Positions 5,970 through 14,112 are shown, numbered from the stretch's first letter. The stretch is 14,154 bases of DNA from an uncultured Butyricicoccus sp. (GCA_959018045.1 CAUEJN010000023.1:1-14154), one strand, 5' to 3'. Notes: generated from the sequence alone by a model not told the origin. Translations and numbers: made by a program.

Positions 5970-5998
5970 AGTATAAAGCAAATATCGGTCTGTGACAA
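5970..5998 (-). promoter_or_regulatory. Sigma-A-type promoter of minD-mgsA
   Basis: The -35 TTGTCA (5998-5993) and the -10 TATACT (5975-5970) are separated by 17 nt. The start is expected near 5963, giving a leader of about 27 nt before the ATG at 5936. It lies in the 230-bp gene-free stretch between mrdA and minD, which otherwise holds only the hairpin at 6106-6140. It makes minD-mgsA a separate unit from the mre operon. Confidence 0.75.
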
Positions 5999-6105
5999 GC
6001 CTATGGCGGTGTATTTTTACAAGTTTTTTCCGACATCTACCGAAACAAACATTGGTCTTTTCCACAAAGGGTGTACCAGTAGCAGATTTTGCTCTGGACA
6101 CATAG

Positions 6106-6140
6106 AAGCACCTGCAAGATATCCCATCTTGCAGGTGCTT
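6106..6140 (-). terminator. Strong 15-bp hairpin behind mrdA, without a T run
   Basis: A perfect 15-bp inverted repeat (6106-6120 with 6126-6140) has a 5-nt loop and starts 26 nt past the mrdA stop codon. Neither side has a clear T run (minus-strand sequence after it is CTATGTG). It may end transcription weakly, or protect the 3' end of the operon transcript from exonucleases. The position supports an operon end; the mechanism is inferred. Confidence 0.5.
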
Positions 6141-6166
6141 TCAGTCTTCCGGTTCACTGGAATTTT

Positions 6167-8266
6167 TTACTTTTGCAGGGTGTACTCGGCGGGTACCGAC
6201 TCCATCTCTCCTTCGCCCTGGAAGTAGGCGTCGAAGATATCACGGGCAACCGGTGCAACAGATGAACCATGCAGTGCACATTCACCAGCAACAGCAACCG
6301 CGATTTCCGGATCATCAGCCGGAGCATAAGCGATCAGGACACCATGATCGGTGCTATTTCCATCAAAATCCTTACCGCCACCATGCTGCGATGTACCAGT
6401 TTTAATTGCAATCGGAATCGGATAGTTTGCGAAGGTAGCCGCTGCGGTACCGCCCTCGTCAGCAACCGACTGCATGGCATCAGTAACAGCCTTTAGATTT
6501 GCCGGATCAACATCAATCTGCTGGGCAACTTTGGGCTCGTTCTCCATGACCGTGCTGCTGTAATCGTACGACTTGACGCTCTTGATCAGCGTCGGCTGAT
6601 AGCGAGTGCCGCCGTTTGCCAGCGTTGCCGTATAGACAGCCAGCTGAAGCGGCGTCATGGTGTTATCACTCTGACCGATTGCAGCCTGTACAACGTCACC
6701 GGGCTGCCATGGGTTGAAGAGCGGATTGTTTTCCAGCATCTGTGCACGGTAGGTCGGGCCTGCGGCCGAGCCGGCAATCTCACCGACCTCGATGCCGGTC
6801 TTCTGGCCGAAGCCGAACAGCTTAGACCACTTCTCAATCGTGGCACCGCCCAGCATGTAACCGGTCTCGTAGAAATAAATATTGCACGACTTTTTGATTG
6901 CCTGATTTAAATCTACCGTACCATGCCAACCTAAGCACTTAAAAGTACGAGAGCTAAATCTCGTATAATAATGGTTGCAGACCATGGTCGTACTCTGGTT
7001 GATGACGCCCTCTTCCAGACCGGCCAGTGCAATCATGGGCTTGAACGTAGAACCTGGTGCGTATGCCATCTGGAAGGCACGGTTGCGCGTCGGCTCCAGC
7101 GGATTGTCATTGATGGCTGCCGAGTCCTCAAGGAAGGTCGCCTGACTGTACGTCGGATAGTTAGCTGCTGCCAGCACCTCGCCGGTGTCAACCTTGACGA
7201 CGACTGCCGCGCCGCCGCGTGCGCCCGAAATCTGTGAGATGACTCTGGCCAAGGACTCCTCAGCGACCTTTTGCAGCTCGATATCCAGCGTCGTGATGAC
7301 GTTATCACCAGGCTGCGGTGCGGTGGCCTCCATCGTACCCGTGACCTCACCGGTCACGTCGGTGTCCACCATACGGCTGCCCTTCTTGCCGCGCAGGTAC
7401 TCTTCCATGGACATTTCCAGACCGCTCTTACCAACGATATCGGTCATGGAATAGCCCTTGTCCTTGTACTTGTCCCAGTCTTCCTTATAAATAATACCGG
7501 TACGTCCCAGAATCTGCGCTGCGCAGTCGGTCTCGTACTTGCGCACGGTCGAGGTCTCAATATTGACACCCTTGAACAGGCTGCTACGCTCTTTGATCTC
7601 GGCAATAAGGTCCATCGGAACGTCCTCGACAAAGATAAACGGATTGGTGCGCGAGAAACCTGACGTCGACATGCGGTAGCGCTGTTCCAAAATCCAGCGT
7701 GCATTGGACGGGGTGTAGGAATCGCTGATGTTGTAATACGATTTGAGCACTGCAAGCACGCTCGGTGCATCCAGCGCCTTGGCCTCGCTCACGCCATACT
7801 TGGACTTGAGTCCCAGCTTGTCCTGACCGGACGATGTACCGTTCTTTTCGTCGATGAACGAAGTCAGCGTGGTGTATACCGTATCATCTGCACTGCATGT
7901 GAAGGTGTACGGCTCCTGCTGGGTAATGGGCAATGCGGTCGGCACGTCCACACCCGCCGAGATGACCAGCTGCACAAGCTGCAGCAGGATGTCGTTCTGG
8001 TTGTCAAAATCCCAGTAAGCGTAGTCAAAGCGGATGGAGTAAACCGACTCGTTGGTGACCAGCGGTCGACCGTAACGGTCGAGGAGCTCACCGCGCGCCG
8101 CCGAGACAACGCTCGTCGAAGTCAGGTGACGCTCGGCTTGCAGGCGGTACTGTTCACCGTTGATAATCTGCAAAGAATATAGACCGGCGGCTGACACGCC
8201 GCACAGCAAAGCAAGCACAACAAAGAGTGCAAGCAGTCGATGTAACAGCTTTGTCTTGTTATCCAT
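6167..8266 (-). CDS. mrdA: Penicillin-binding protein 2 (elongasome transpeptidase)
   Basis: This 699-residue class B PBP crosslinks peptidoglycan during lateral wall growth, in complex with a SEDS glycosyltransferase and MreCD. One membrane anchor lies at about residues 9-30, then the pedestal region (ARGELLDRYGRPL), then the transpeptidase domain. All three catalytic motifs are intact: S406-T-F-K409, S460-C-N462 and K622-T-G624. It lies 13 nt after mreD, and its ribosome binding site (AGTGAGG) overlaps the mreD stop, which suggests translational coupling. The mreC-mreD partners make MrdA/PBP2 more likely than a divisome or sporulation PBP. A patch of about 100 nt between the SxxK and SxN motifs is unusually AT-rich. 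Confidence 0.93.
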   Translation of the reverse strand: MDNKTKLLHRLLALFVVLALLCGVSAAGLYSLQIINGEQYRLQAERHLTSTSVVSAARGELLDRYGRPLVTNESVYSIRFDYAYWDFDNQNDILLQLVQLVISAGVDVPTALPITQQEPYTFTCSADDTVYTTLTSFIDEKNGTSSGQDKLGLKSKYGVSEAKALDAPSVLAVLKSYYNISDSYTPSNARWILEQRYRMSTSGFSRTNPFIFVEDVPMDLIAEIKERSSLFKGVNIETSTVRKYETDCAAQILGRTGIIYKEDWDKYKDKGYSMTDIVGKSGLEMSMEEYLRGKKGSRMVDTDVTGEVTGTMEATAPQPGDNVITTLDIELQKVAEESLARVISQISGARGGAAVVVKVDTGEVLAAANYPTYSQATFLEDSAAINDNPLEPTRNRAFQMAYAPGSTFKPMIALAGLEEGVINQSTTMVCNHYYTRFSSRTFKCLGWHGTVDLNQAIKKSCNIYFYETGYMLGGATIEKWSKLFGFGQKTGIEVGEIAGSAAGPTYRAQMLENNPLFNPWQPGDVVQAAIGQSDNTMTPLQLAVYTATLANGGTRYQPTLIKSVKSYDYSSTVMENEPKVAQQIDVDPANLKAVTDAMQSVADEGGTAAATFANYPIPIAIKTGTSQHGGGKDFDGNSTDHGVLIAYAPADDPEIAVAVAGECALHGSSVAPVARDIFDAYFQGEGEMESVPAEYTLQK

Positions 8267-8279
8267 AGGGTAAAAAACC

Positions 8280-8795
8280 TCACTTCATACGGTCAAACCG
8301 CCGTGCCATGGTGCGCACGGGCAGGTAAATAAACGGGGACAAAACGATCGCGGCCAGAATCTCGCCGTACATAGATTGCAGGAACGGCAGAATCGGGTAG
8401 GATACGCGAACCATCGCCGACAGCACAAACTGAAAACCGCGCAGAATGAGCATGCCGCCTGCGGTCAGAAGCAGGTGCGACGGCCAGATACGGCGCAGAT
8501 AGCGTCCGCTGATTGCACCCGCAAAGGTGGCAAACAACATAAAGTAGAGCGGCAGCAACCCCTCTACGCCAGTGCCCGCCAGATCGTACAGAATGCCGGT
8601 GGTCAGGCCGATCGCCGCGCCAACGGCAGGGTTTTCCATGAGCGCGACCGCTGCGGGTACACTGAACAGGAGATCCAGCCGGGCGCCGAACAGCTTGAGT
8701 CCGCCGAGCGGGGTTGCCGTCTCGAGCAAATAGAGTACGATCAGAAAAATGGTGTAGGAAACGATCTTATAGGTCGTAGTGCGGTCTCTCTGCAT
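8280..8795 (-). CDS. mreD: Rod shape-determining membrane protein MreD
   Basis: This 171-residue protein is almost entirely hydrophobic, with about five membrane helices (for example TYKIVSYTIFLIVLYLLE near the N-terminus), and has the usual MreD length. It contains the internal pattern AAIGLTTGILYDLAGTGVEG typical of MreD. MreD binds MreC and modulates PBP2 activity in the inner membrane. The ATG at 8795 lies 6 nt after the mreC stop, and its ribosome binding site (GGAG) is inside the end of mreC, so the genes are tightly coupled. Sequence conservation is low in this family, and the assignment leans on its place between mreC and mrdA. Confidence 0.88.
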   Translation of the reverse strand: MQRDRTTTYKIVSYTIFLIVLYLLETATPLGGLKLFGARLDLLFSVPAAVALMENPAVGAAIGLTTGILYDLAGTGVEGLLPLYFMLFATFAGAISGRYLRRIWPSHLLLTAGGMLILRGFQFVLSAMVRVSYPILPFLQSMYGEILAAIVLSPFIYLPVRTMARRFDRMK

Positions 8796-8801
8796 GGCGC
8801 A

Positions 8802-9680
8802 TCACTCCGCTGCGGCATCGGCTGCCGCCTGGTCGGTGGACTGTACCTGTCCCGAAGTCACGTCGGTGATGACGTACACATCGGTGACCGTTGCCGGATC
8901 GACAAACGGGCGGATGACCGCATAGTTATCCATGCCGTTCTCCTCAATCATGACGCGCTCAACCGTGCCGATCATAATGCCCTTGGGGAAGATACCACCC
9001 TCGCCCGAGGTCTGCACGGTGTCGCCGATGACGACATCGCTGTCCTTGCCCAGATAGGACAGGCGCAGCATGCCGCTGCCCATCAGCTCGTAATCGCCCT
9101 GTGCAATGCCGCTCTCGCGGGTACGGGTGACCAGCGCACCGGCATGCATGTTGGTGTCAAGCACGGTGGTGACCTTGCTGTAAGTCGGTGCGACCATGGA
9201 TACATAGCCGACCATGCCCTCAGCCGTCACGACCAGATCGTTCTCGGACACACCGGCGAGCGATCCCTTATCGATCGAGATCGTGGTCGCCCACTGTCCG
9301 GGAGACCGTGCGATAACCTCAGCCATATCATAGTGGAAGGTCGGGTTTGCCTCGACCAGACCGGTCAGCACGCGCAGACGCTCGTTCTCATCCAGTGCAA
9401 CCTGTGCGTCACGTACCTGCTGCTCGAGCTGTGCGACCTTTTCGCGCAGCTGCTTGTTCTCGGTCTCCATCTCGTCGTAGTTCTGGAAGTGATCGACCAG
9501 ATGGCCGACCTTGTTCGTCACGACCGATACGCCTTTCTGCAGCGGCGACAGCACGGTGCCGACCGCCGCCGAAACCGGCGAGTTCTGTCCGGTTGCCCCG
9601 GTGTAGGCAGCAAGACCGAGACAAACTGCCGCGATCAGCAGAATGACCGTCAGCAGTCTTGTGGTAAAGATATTTCGCAA
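8802..9680 (-). CDS. mreC: Rod shape-determining protein MreC (TTG start)
   Basis: This 292-residue bitopic protein has an N-terminal membrane helix (about residues 8-28), a coiled coil (about 63-105, YDEMETENKQLREKVAQLEQ) and the two-barrel extracytoplasmic domain (for example VIARSPGQWATTISIDKGS). MreC dimerises through the coiled coil and activates PBP2. The start is TTG at 9680, supported by AGGAGAGGAG 7 nt upstream; no ATG lies near the membrane helix. It follows maf by 21 nt. The C-terminus ends in an alanine-rich tail (STDQAAADAAAE). mreB, usually directly upstream of mreC, is not here. Confidence 0.94.
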   Translation of the reverse strand: MRNIFTTRLLTVILLIAAVCLGLAAYTGATGQNSPVSAAVGTVLSPLQKGVSVVTNKVGHLVDHFQNYDEMETENKQLREKVAQLEQQVRDAQVALDENERLRVLTGLVEANPTFHYDMAEVIARSPGQWATTISIDKGSLAGVSENDLVVTAEGMVGYVSMVAPTYSKVTTVLDTNMHAGALVTRTRESGIAQGDYELMGSGMLRLSYLGKDSDVVIGDTVQTSGEGGIFPKGIMIGTVERVMIEENGMDNYAVIRPFVDPATVTDVYVITDVTSGQVQSTDQAAADAAAE

Positions 9681-9687
9681 GTGGGAT

Positions 9688-9697
9688 CTCCTCTCCT
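9688..9697 (-). promoter_or_regulatory. Ribosome binding site that fixes the TTG start of mreC
   Basis: AGGAGAGGAG ends 7 nt before TTG at 9680. The strong complementarity and correct spacing justify a non-ATG start. Confidence 0.75.
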
Positions 9698-9701
9698 AAA
9701 A

Positions 9702-10265
9702 TCAGACCAGCTTTGTCTGGCGCATCCGCTCGTACAGGCGGCGCACCGGCAGGCCCATAACGCTGTAATAATCTCCCTCAATACCCTGGATGAACCGTGC
9801 ACCGGTACCCTGGATACCGTATGCGCCCGCCTTGTCCATGGATTCGCCCGAGGCGACGTAGGACGCGATCTCCTCGTCGGACAGATCGGCAAAGCGCACG
9901 CGGGTTACGACCGTGTCGGTCAGCATACCCTGACCGGGGACGTAAAGCGCAAGGCCGGTCATGACCTCGTGTGTGCGTCCGGACAGCAGCCCCAGCATAC
10001 GGCAGGCATCCTGTTCGTCTGCCGGTTTGCCCAGCGCCTGGCCGTCCAGCACGACCAGCGTATCCGAGCCGATCACTGCGGCCTGCGGATGCAGGGCTGC
10101 GACCGCCCGTGCCTTGCCCGCGGCCAGTCTGGCGACTTCCTCGGCCAGATCGGCACCCGGGCGCAGTCCCTCGTCAATGTCGGCCGGACACACCGAAAAG
10201 TTCGGTGTGATCAGCCCGAGCAGTTCCTGTCTGCGCGGGGACTGTGAAGCTAAAATCAGTTGCAT
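9702..10265 (-). CDS. maf: Maf-family nucleoside triphosphate pyrophosphatase
   Basis: This 187-residue cytosolic enzyme belongs to the Maf/YhdE family, which hydrolyses dTTP, UTP or modified nucleotides to monophosphates and is tied to septum control in Bacillus. Visible signatures are ILASQSPRRQELL (residues 4-16), SDT with the catalytic base D68, GKARAVA, and near the C-terminus IEGDYYSVMGLPV. The start is ATG at 10265, just before the conserved first strand; AAGGAG lies 12 nt upstream. It sits between a U32-family gene and mreC in the same direction. Maf next to mre genes is a widespread arrangement. Substrate preference (dTTP/UTP type) is inferred. Confidence 0.93.
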   Translation of the reverse strand: MQLILASQSPRRQELLGLITPNFSVCPADIDEGLRPGADLAEEVARLAAGKARAVAALHPQAAVIGSDTLVVLDGQALGKPADEQDACRMLGLLSGRTHEVMTGLALYVPGQGMLTDTVVTRVRFADLSDEEIASYVASGESMDKAGAYGIQGTGARFIQGIEGDYYSVMGLPVRRLYERMRQTKLV

Positions 10266-10302
10266 TTACAGTAATTGCTCCTTTTACATTCCCATATCCG
10301 TT

Positions 10303-12411
10303 TTACTCGACGCCGCGTCCGTACAGTCCGCGGGTAAAGCCGTCGGCAAAGGTCACTTCACTGCCCTCGGTGTACGCCTGCCAGATTTCGCCGGCTCGCT
10401 CGGGGGACTCGGTGGTCAGGCAGATGCGTCCGAGCTGTGCGCCGACCTTCTTCCAGTCGTCCTTATCGGCTAAGTAAAGCGGCTTGCTGTTGAGCAGCGT
10501 GTTGCGGCAGCCGAACTCAGGCAGAAGCGCAAAGCGCTGACCGGTGCGGTCGGTCAGGGTGGTGATGCCCTGCTTGCAGCTGCACTTGCCCGTCTTGCGG
10601 CGGATGGCGCAGTTTTCAAAAATCATCAGCGGCAGATGGCCGTAGACCACCATTTCGGTCTGGATGGGCTTGTCGATGTCGCGCAGCTGTGCCGTGCGCA
10701 GTTCGAACGACAGCGTCTGTCGAACGACACCCAGCTCAGCCAGTGCATCGAGTGCCGCGCCGTTGCATACGTTAAGACCAAAGCCGCCGTGCACAGTAAA
10801 TCCCTTACCCCTAAGCAGCGGCAGCTGTCCGACGTTCATCGCACAGGCAGTCTGCACACCGCGGTCGCGCACGACATCCAGCATGCGCTCGATTTCGGGC
10901 TGCTCGGCATCGGTGTAGATGCGCGGCATGTGCACCGCGAGCGGCATACCCTCGGAGAGCAGGGAACGCACGGTATCCGGCTCCCCTGCAAGCTCGGTGA
11001 GCGGGACGTAGACCGTCTGAGGCTTGTGCGCCTGCATGGCCGGAGTTAACTGGGACAGCTTGCGTATCTCTAAAGTATACCCCTCGAATGCGGCGTTTTT
11101 GTGTCGATTGTGTGAAACTTGGAACGGTTTCCACGTTCTCTTGGGCGGCAGGCCGCGCAGCATAGCGACCGTGTTCAGCGCCGTGCGGCGCAGAGCATTG
11201 ATGCGTGACGCCGGAACCATCAGGCCGTCGGGCAGGTCGATGATGAGATCGTCGTCCGGGTTTGCGACATAGAACGGCGTACCGCCGGTCTTGACCAGAT
11301 TTTTGACCAGCATGTCACGGGTGGTCGGACGGTTCTTGGCCTGCTCGACCGGTTCATGGTCGGCTGTACCTGCATCGTGGTCTTCTCCGTCCGACACGCC
11401 GAGCGAAATGCCGTCCGGTGTGACCGTACAGGACATCGTGACCGGTACGAGTGGCGCTTCCTTGCCTTCGGCAAAGCGGTGTGCCGCTTCCTCATAGAGC
11501 GACTTGACCTCGCTCATGGGCAGATCGGTCTTGGTGCCGAACATCTTGTCGTCCACCTTGCCGGTCAGATAGCCGTCGGTGAAGCCGTCGCGCGAGAAGA
11601 CCTTGCGCAAAATCTCGTTTTCTTCCTTGGTCGGACCGCGCTGCTCGCGCAGCAGATCGGCGTAAATCTTGGTGACAATCGCGCTGTACTCCGGACGCTT
11701 CATGCGGCCTTCGATCTTGAAGGACGACACACCCATCTGGGTCAGGGTCGGAATCCACTTGGCCGCGCACAAGTCCTTGAGCGAGAGCGGATATCCCTTT
11801 TTGCCGGAGTCGTAGGTGTAGGGCAGACGGCAGGGCTGAGCACACAGGCCGCGATTGCCCGAGCGCTGACCGATGACCGACGACATGTAGCACTGACCCG
11901 AGTAGCACATGCACAGCGCACCGTGCACAAACACCTCTGTTTCCACGCCCGCCTCGCGGGTAATCTTCTCGATCTCGTCCAGCGTGCACTCGCGCGACAG
12001 CACGACGCGGGAAAAGCCCAGTTCCTTGGCTTGCAGCGCACCGTCCAGCGTGTGAATGGTCATCTGGGTGGACGCGTGCAGCGGCAGGTCGGGTGCATGC
12101 TCACGAATGAGCCGTGCAAGACCCAAATCCTGCACGATGAGCGCATCTGCGCCCGCTTCGTTCAGAAATCGCACGTCCTCCACGGCTTCGGACAGCTCAC
12201 GGTCGAGGGCGACGATGTTAAATGTAACGTTGGTTTTGACCCCGCGGGTGCGGCAGTAGGCAATGGCCTCGGCCATCTCATCCCGCGAAAAATTTTTTGC
12301 ACCACGGCGGGCGTTGAACGTGCCAAAGCCCAGATAAACGGCGTTTGCACCGCTCTGCACGGCTGCGCGCACGCCTTCAAAGGAACCGGCCGGGGCTAAT
12401 AATTCGGGCAT
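10303..12411 (-). CDS. U32-family protein with C-terminal DUF3656-like region, predicted iron-sulfur RNA hydroxylase type
   Basis: This 702-residue protein begins as a TIM-barrel-like domain (ELLAPAGSFEGVRAAVQSGA). It holds the U32 signature at about residues 160-178 (EVFVHGALCMCYSGQCYMSS), followed by GLCAQPCRLPY. Although classed as collagenase-like peptidases, studied U32 members such as E. coli TrhP and RlhA act in tRNA or 23S rRNA hydroxylation with conserved cysteines, so an RNA-modifying role is more likely than proteolysis. Candidate cluster ligands here are C167, C169, C174, C190 and C194; a second set lies at C601, C610, C612 and C635. Length and the C-terminal part match the long DUF3656 type. 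The start codon shares one base with the zapA stop (TAATG), with GGAAAG just upstream, which indicates translational coupling. Confidence 0.88.
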   Translation of the reverse strand: MPELLAPAGSFEGVRAAVQSGANAVYLGFGTFNARRGAKNFSRDEMAEAIAYCRTRGVKTNVTFNIVALDRELSEAVEDVRFLNEAGADALIVQDLGLARLIREHAPDLPLHASTQMTIHTLDGALQAKELGFSRVVLSRECTLDEIEKITREAGVETEVFVHGALCMCYSGQCYMSSVIGQRSGNRGLCAQPCRLPYTYDSGKKGYPLSLKDLCAAKWIPTLTQMGVSSFKIEGRMKRPEYSAIVTKIYADLLREQRGPTKEENEILRKVFSRDGFTDGYLTGKVDDKMFGTKTDLPMSEVKSLYEEAAHRFAEGKEAPLVPVTMSCTVTPDGISLGVSDGEDHDAGTADHEPVEQAKNRPTTRDMLVKNLVKTGGTPFYVANPDDDLIIDLPDGLMVPASRINALRRTALNTVAMLRGLPPKRTWKPFQVSHNRHKNAAFEGYTLEIRKLSQLTPAMQAHKPQTVYVPLTELAGEPDTVRSLLSEGMPLAVHMPRIYTDAEQPEIERMLDVVRDRGVQTACAMNVGQLPLLRGKGFTVHGGFGLNVCNGAALDALAELGVVRQTLSFELRTAQLRDIDKPIQTEMVVYGHLPLMIFENCAIRRKTGKCSCKQGITTLTDRTGQRFALLPEFGCRNTLLNSKPLYLADKDDWKKVGAQLGRICLTTESPERAGEIWQAYTEGSEVTFADGFTRGLYGRGVE

Positions 12412-14069
12412 TACTTTCCGCCTTTCTTCTTTTTCCCGCGCGGTGCCTGGGACTGGTTGATCTGAATCTGACGGTTGAGCTCGGCCTTGACCTTCTTGAG
12501 CTCAGCCTGCAAGGCTTGCATCTCGGCATCCCGCTCGTCCGGCTGCTCGTTTACCGATTCAGCCGCCGGTGCAGGCTGCTCTGCTGCCTTGTGTGCGTTC
12601 TCCAGTTCCTGCTTGAGGCGCTCGATCTCGGCCAGATCACCTGCATCGTGCTGCGGTGCAGCCTTCTTTTCGGCCTCTAACGTCTCCAGGTGTGCGCGTT
12701 TGACCTCCTCCTGCAGACGATCAATCTCAGCATGCAGCGGTTCGGGGTCTTCCATGTTGTTGTAATCCTTCTCCAGCTGACGCAGGCGGGTCAGCTCACG
12801 GCGCAGCTCGCCGATCTCGCCGATCTCTCGTCCAGCCAGCTGAATCTTCGCCTTGGACAGCTCAGCCTTGACATCGGTCAGCTCCTTGTTCAGCTGCTCA
12901 AATTCGACGGTCGGGCGCACATCGTGGTACGAATCGCGCAGGTGCTGCATCTCCTCGCGCAGGCGTGCATTCTCGTCAGCCTGACAGCGGCGCTCGTCCA
13001 GTGCTGCTTGCAGCTGACGAATCTGCGCGTAGAGCGGTGCCGGATCATTGCGCTTGAGGCGCTCGTCCAGCTCCTCGATCTGCGCCTTGAGACGGCTGTT
13101 CTCTCCGACCTGCTTTTCCTTGCTGTCAAGGGCATTCTGCAGGTTGCGGATCTCATTGCGCAGCGGCTCGGGATCGTTCTCGACCAGCTTGTGCTTGAGT
13201 CCTTCGATCTCTTCCTTGAGCTGAATGTTCTCGCTGACTTGCTTTTCCTTGGCATCGAGTGCGTTTTGCAGGTTGCGGATCTCGGCGTAGAGCGGTTCGG
13301 TGTCGGTGCGCGCACCGCGCAGAATCTCGATCTCCTCATTGAGCGACTTGATCTGCTTGTTGAGTGCGTCGATCTGATCCTGTGCCTCGGCCGACTGGGT
13401 GGATTCCTTCACGTGCAGCGCATCGAGTGCAGCGTTGAGCTGTTCGATCTCGCTTTGCAGCGAATTTTCCTGCTCATGCACCGCGGCAGCCTTTTCGGCC
13501 TGTGCCTGTGTCAGCTCCTCGCGCAGCTCCTGGGTCTCGCGGGTCAGTGCCTGAATGCGCATCTGCAAAGCGTCCATGTCGGACAGTCTTGCCTTGGCCT
13601 GGTCACGGTCACGAGTCAGCTGGTCGATCTGGCCGTTGAGTCTTGCCATCTCGGCATCAGACTCGGCGCACACGCTGTCATGCAGATTGTGTGCGGTGTC
13701 CAGCTCCTTTTCCAGTCGCTTGATCTCGGCCAGGAGCACGGCCGGGTCTTCATCCGGACGCGCACGGCGCATGGTGTCGAGCTCGTCCTGCATCAGGCCC
13801 AGCTCACTCTTGCTTTTGGAAAGTGCTTCCTGCTGCTCCTGTGCCTGGTTTTTGTACTCTTCGCACTGATGGCGCAGCTTGACGGCCTCATCGGCCATGT
13901 TCAGGGTTGCCAGTACGCCGGTCGAAAACGTCGTATTGCCAACCAGTTTCTTGGCCTCTGCGATCTTCTGATCTGCCAGGGCCGCGATCTCTTTCATGTA
14001 TGCTTCGGGTTCGTCCGCGACCAGTGAGAATTTCTGGCCTGCGATGGTTACGGTGAGACGGTTTTGCAT
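12411..14069 (-). CDS. zapA: ZapA-like cell division protein with a very long coiled-coil extension
   Basis: The first 75 or so residues (MQNRLTVTIAGQKFSLVADE, then EIAALADQKIAEA, then LATLNMADE) match ZapA, the cytosolic FtsZ-bundling protein. Typical ZapA is about 90-140 residues; this product has 552. The rest is nearly continuous charged coiled coil, with three 43-residue repeats at 257-385 and further PEPLHAEI-like units near 442. The protein ends in a basic tail (APRGKKKKGGK). The start is ATG at 14069, where GGGAGGAA stands upstream and ZapA homology begins; an ATG at 14141 would precede the promoter's transcript start. It is the first gene of the unit, driven by the extended -10 at 14113-14121, and its stop overlaps the next start. 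Function of the extension is unknown. Confidence 0.85.
   Translation of the reverse strand: MQNRLTVTIAGQKFSLVADEPEAYMKEIAALADQKIAEAKKLVGNTTFSTGVLATLNMADEAVKLRHQCEEYKNQAQEQQEALSKSKSELGLMQDELDTMRRARPDEDPAVLLAEIKRLEKELDTAHNLHDSVCAESDAEMARLNGQIDQLTRDRDQAKARLSDMDALQMRIQALTRETQELREELTQAQAEKAAAVHEQENSLQSEIEQLNAALDALHVKESTQSAEAQDQIDALNKQIKSLNEEIEILRGARTDTEPLYAEIRNLQNALDAKEKQVSENIQLKEEIEGLKHKLVENDPEPLRNEIRNLQNALDSKEKQVGENSRLKAQIEELDERLKRNDPAPLYAQIRQLQAALDERRCQADENARLREEMQHLRDSYHDVRPTVEFEQLNKELTDVKAELSKAKIQLAGREIGEIGELRRELTRLRQLEKDYNNMEDPEPLHAEIDRLQEEVKRAHLETLEAEKKAAPQHDAGDLAEIERLKQELENAHKAAEQPAPAAESVNEQPDERDAEMQALQAELKKVKAELNRQIQINQSQAPRGKKKKGGK
12915..13301 (-). repeat. Three tandem 129-nt units encoding 43-residue coiled-coil repeats in zapA
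   Basis: The units are 13301-13173, 13172-13044 and 13043-12915. Each encodes a 43-residue block starting around xPLxxEIRNLQNALD and ending in ND or a degenerate equivalent. The first two are closest (EIRNLQNALD, KEKQV, EN, L at matching positions); the third is more diverged. They stand at residues 257-299, 300-342 and 343-385. Confidence 0.8.
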
Positions 14070-14112
14070 CCCGATCTTCCTCCCTGTTCGTTGCATTGGT
14101 ATACAGCATATT

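Noticed and set aside
5937..6166. Possible small gene or small RNA between mrdA and minD
   Set aside because: Apart from the hairpin and the minD promoter I see no reading frame with a ribosome binding site and no second promoter with a terminator.
8376..10247. Plus-strand open frame of 623 codons over mreD, mreC and maf
   Set aside because: It is antisense to three genes with clear families and conserved order. Its translation is low-complexity in Q, R, H and G, as expected of an antisense shadow.
11356..14027. Plus-strand open frames opposite the U32 gene and zapA (347 and 445 codons)
   Set aside because: The leucine- and valine-rich translation opposite zapA is the antisense of charged coiled-coil codons. 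No start signals or domains were seen.
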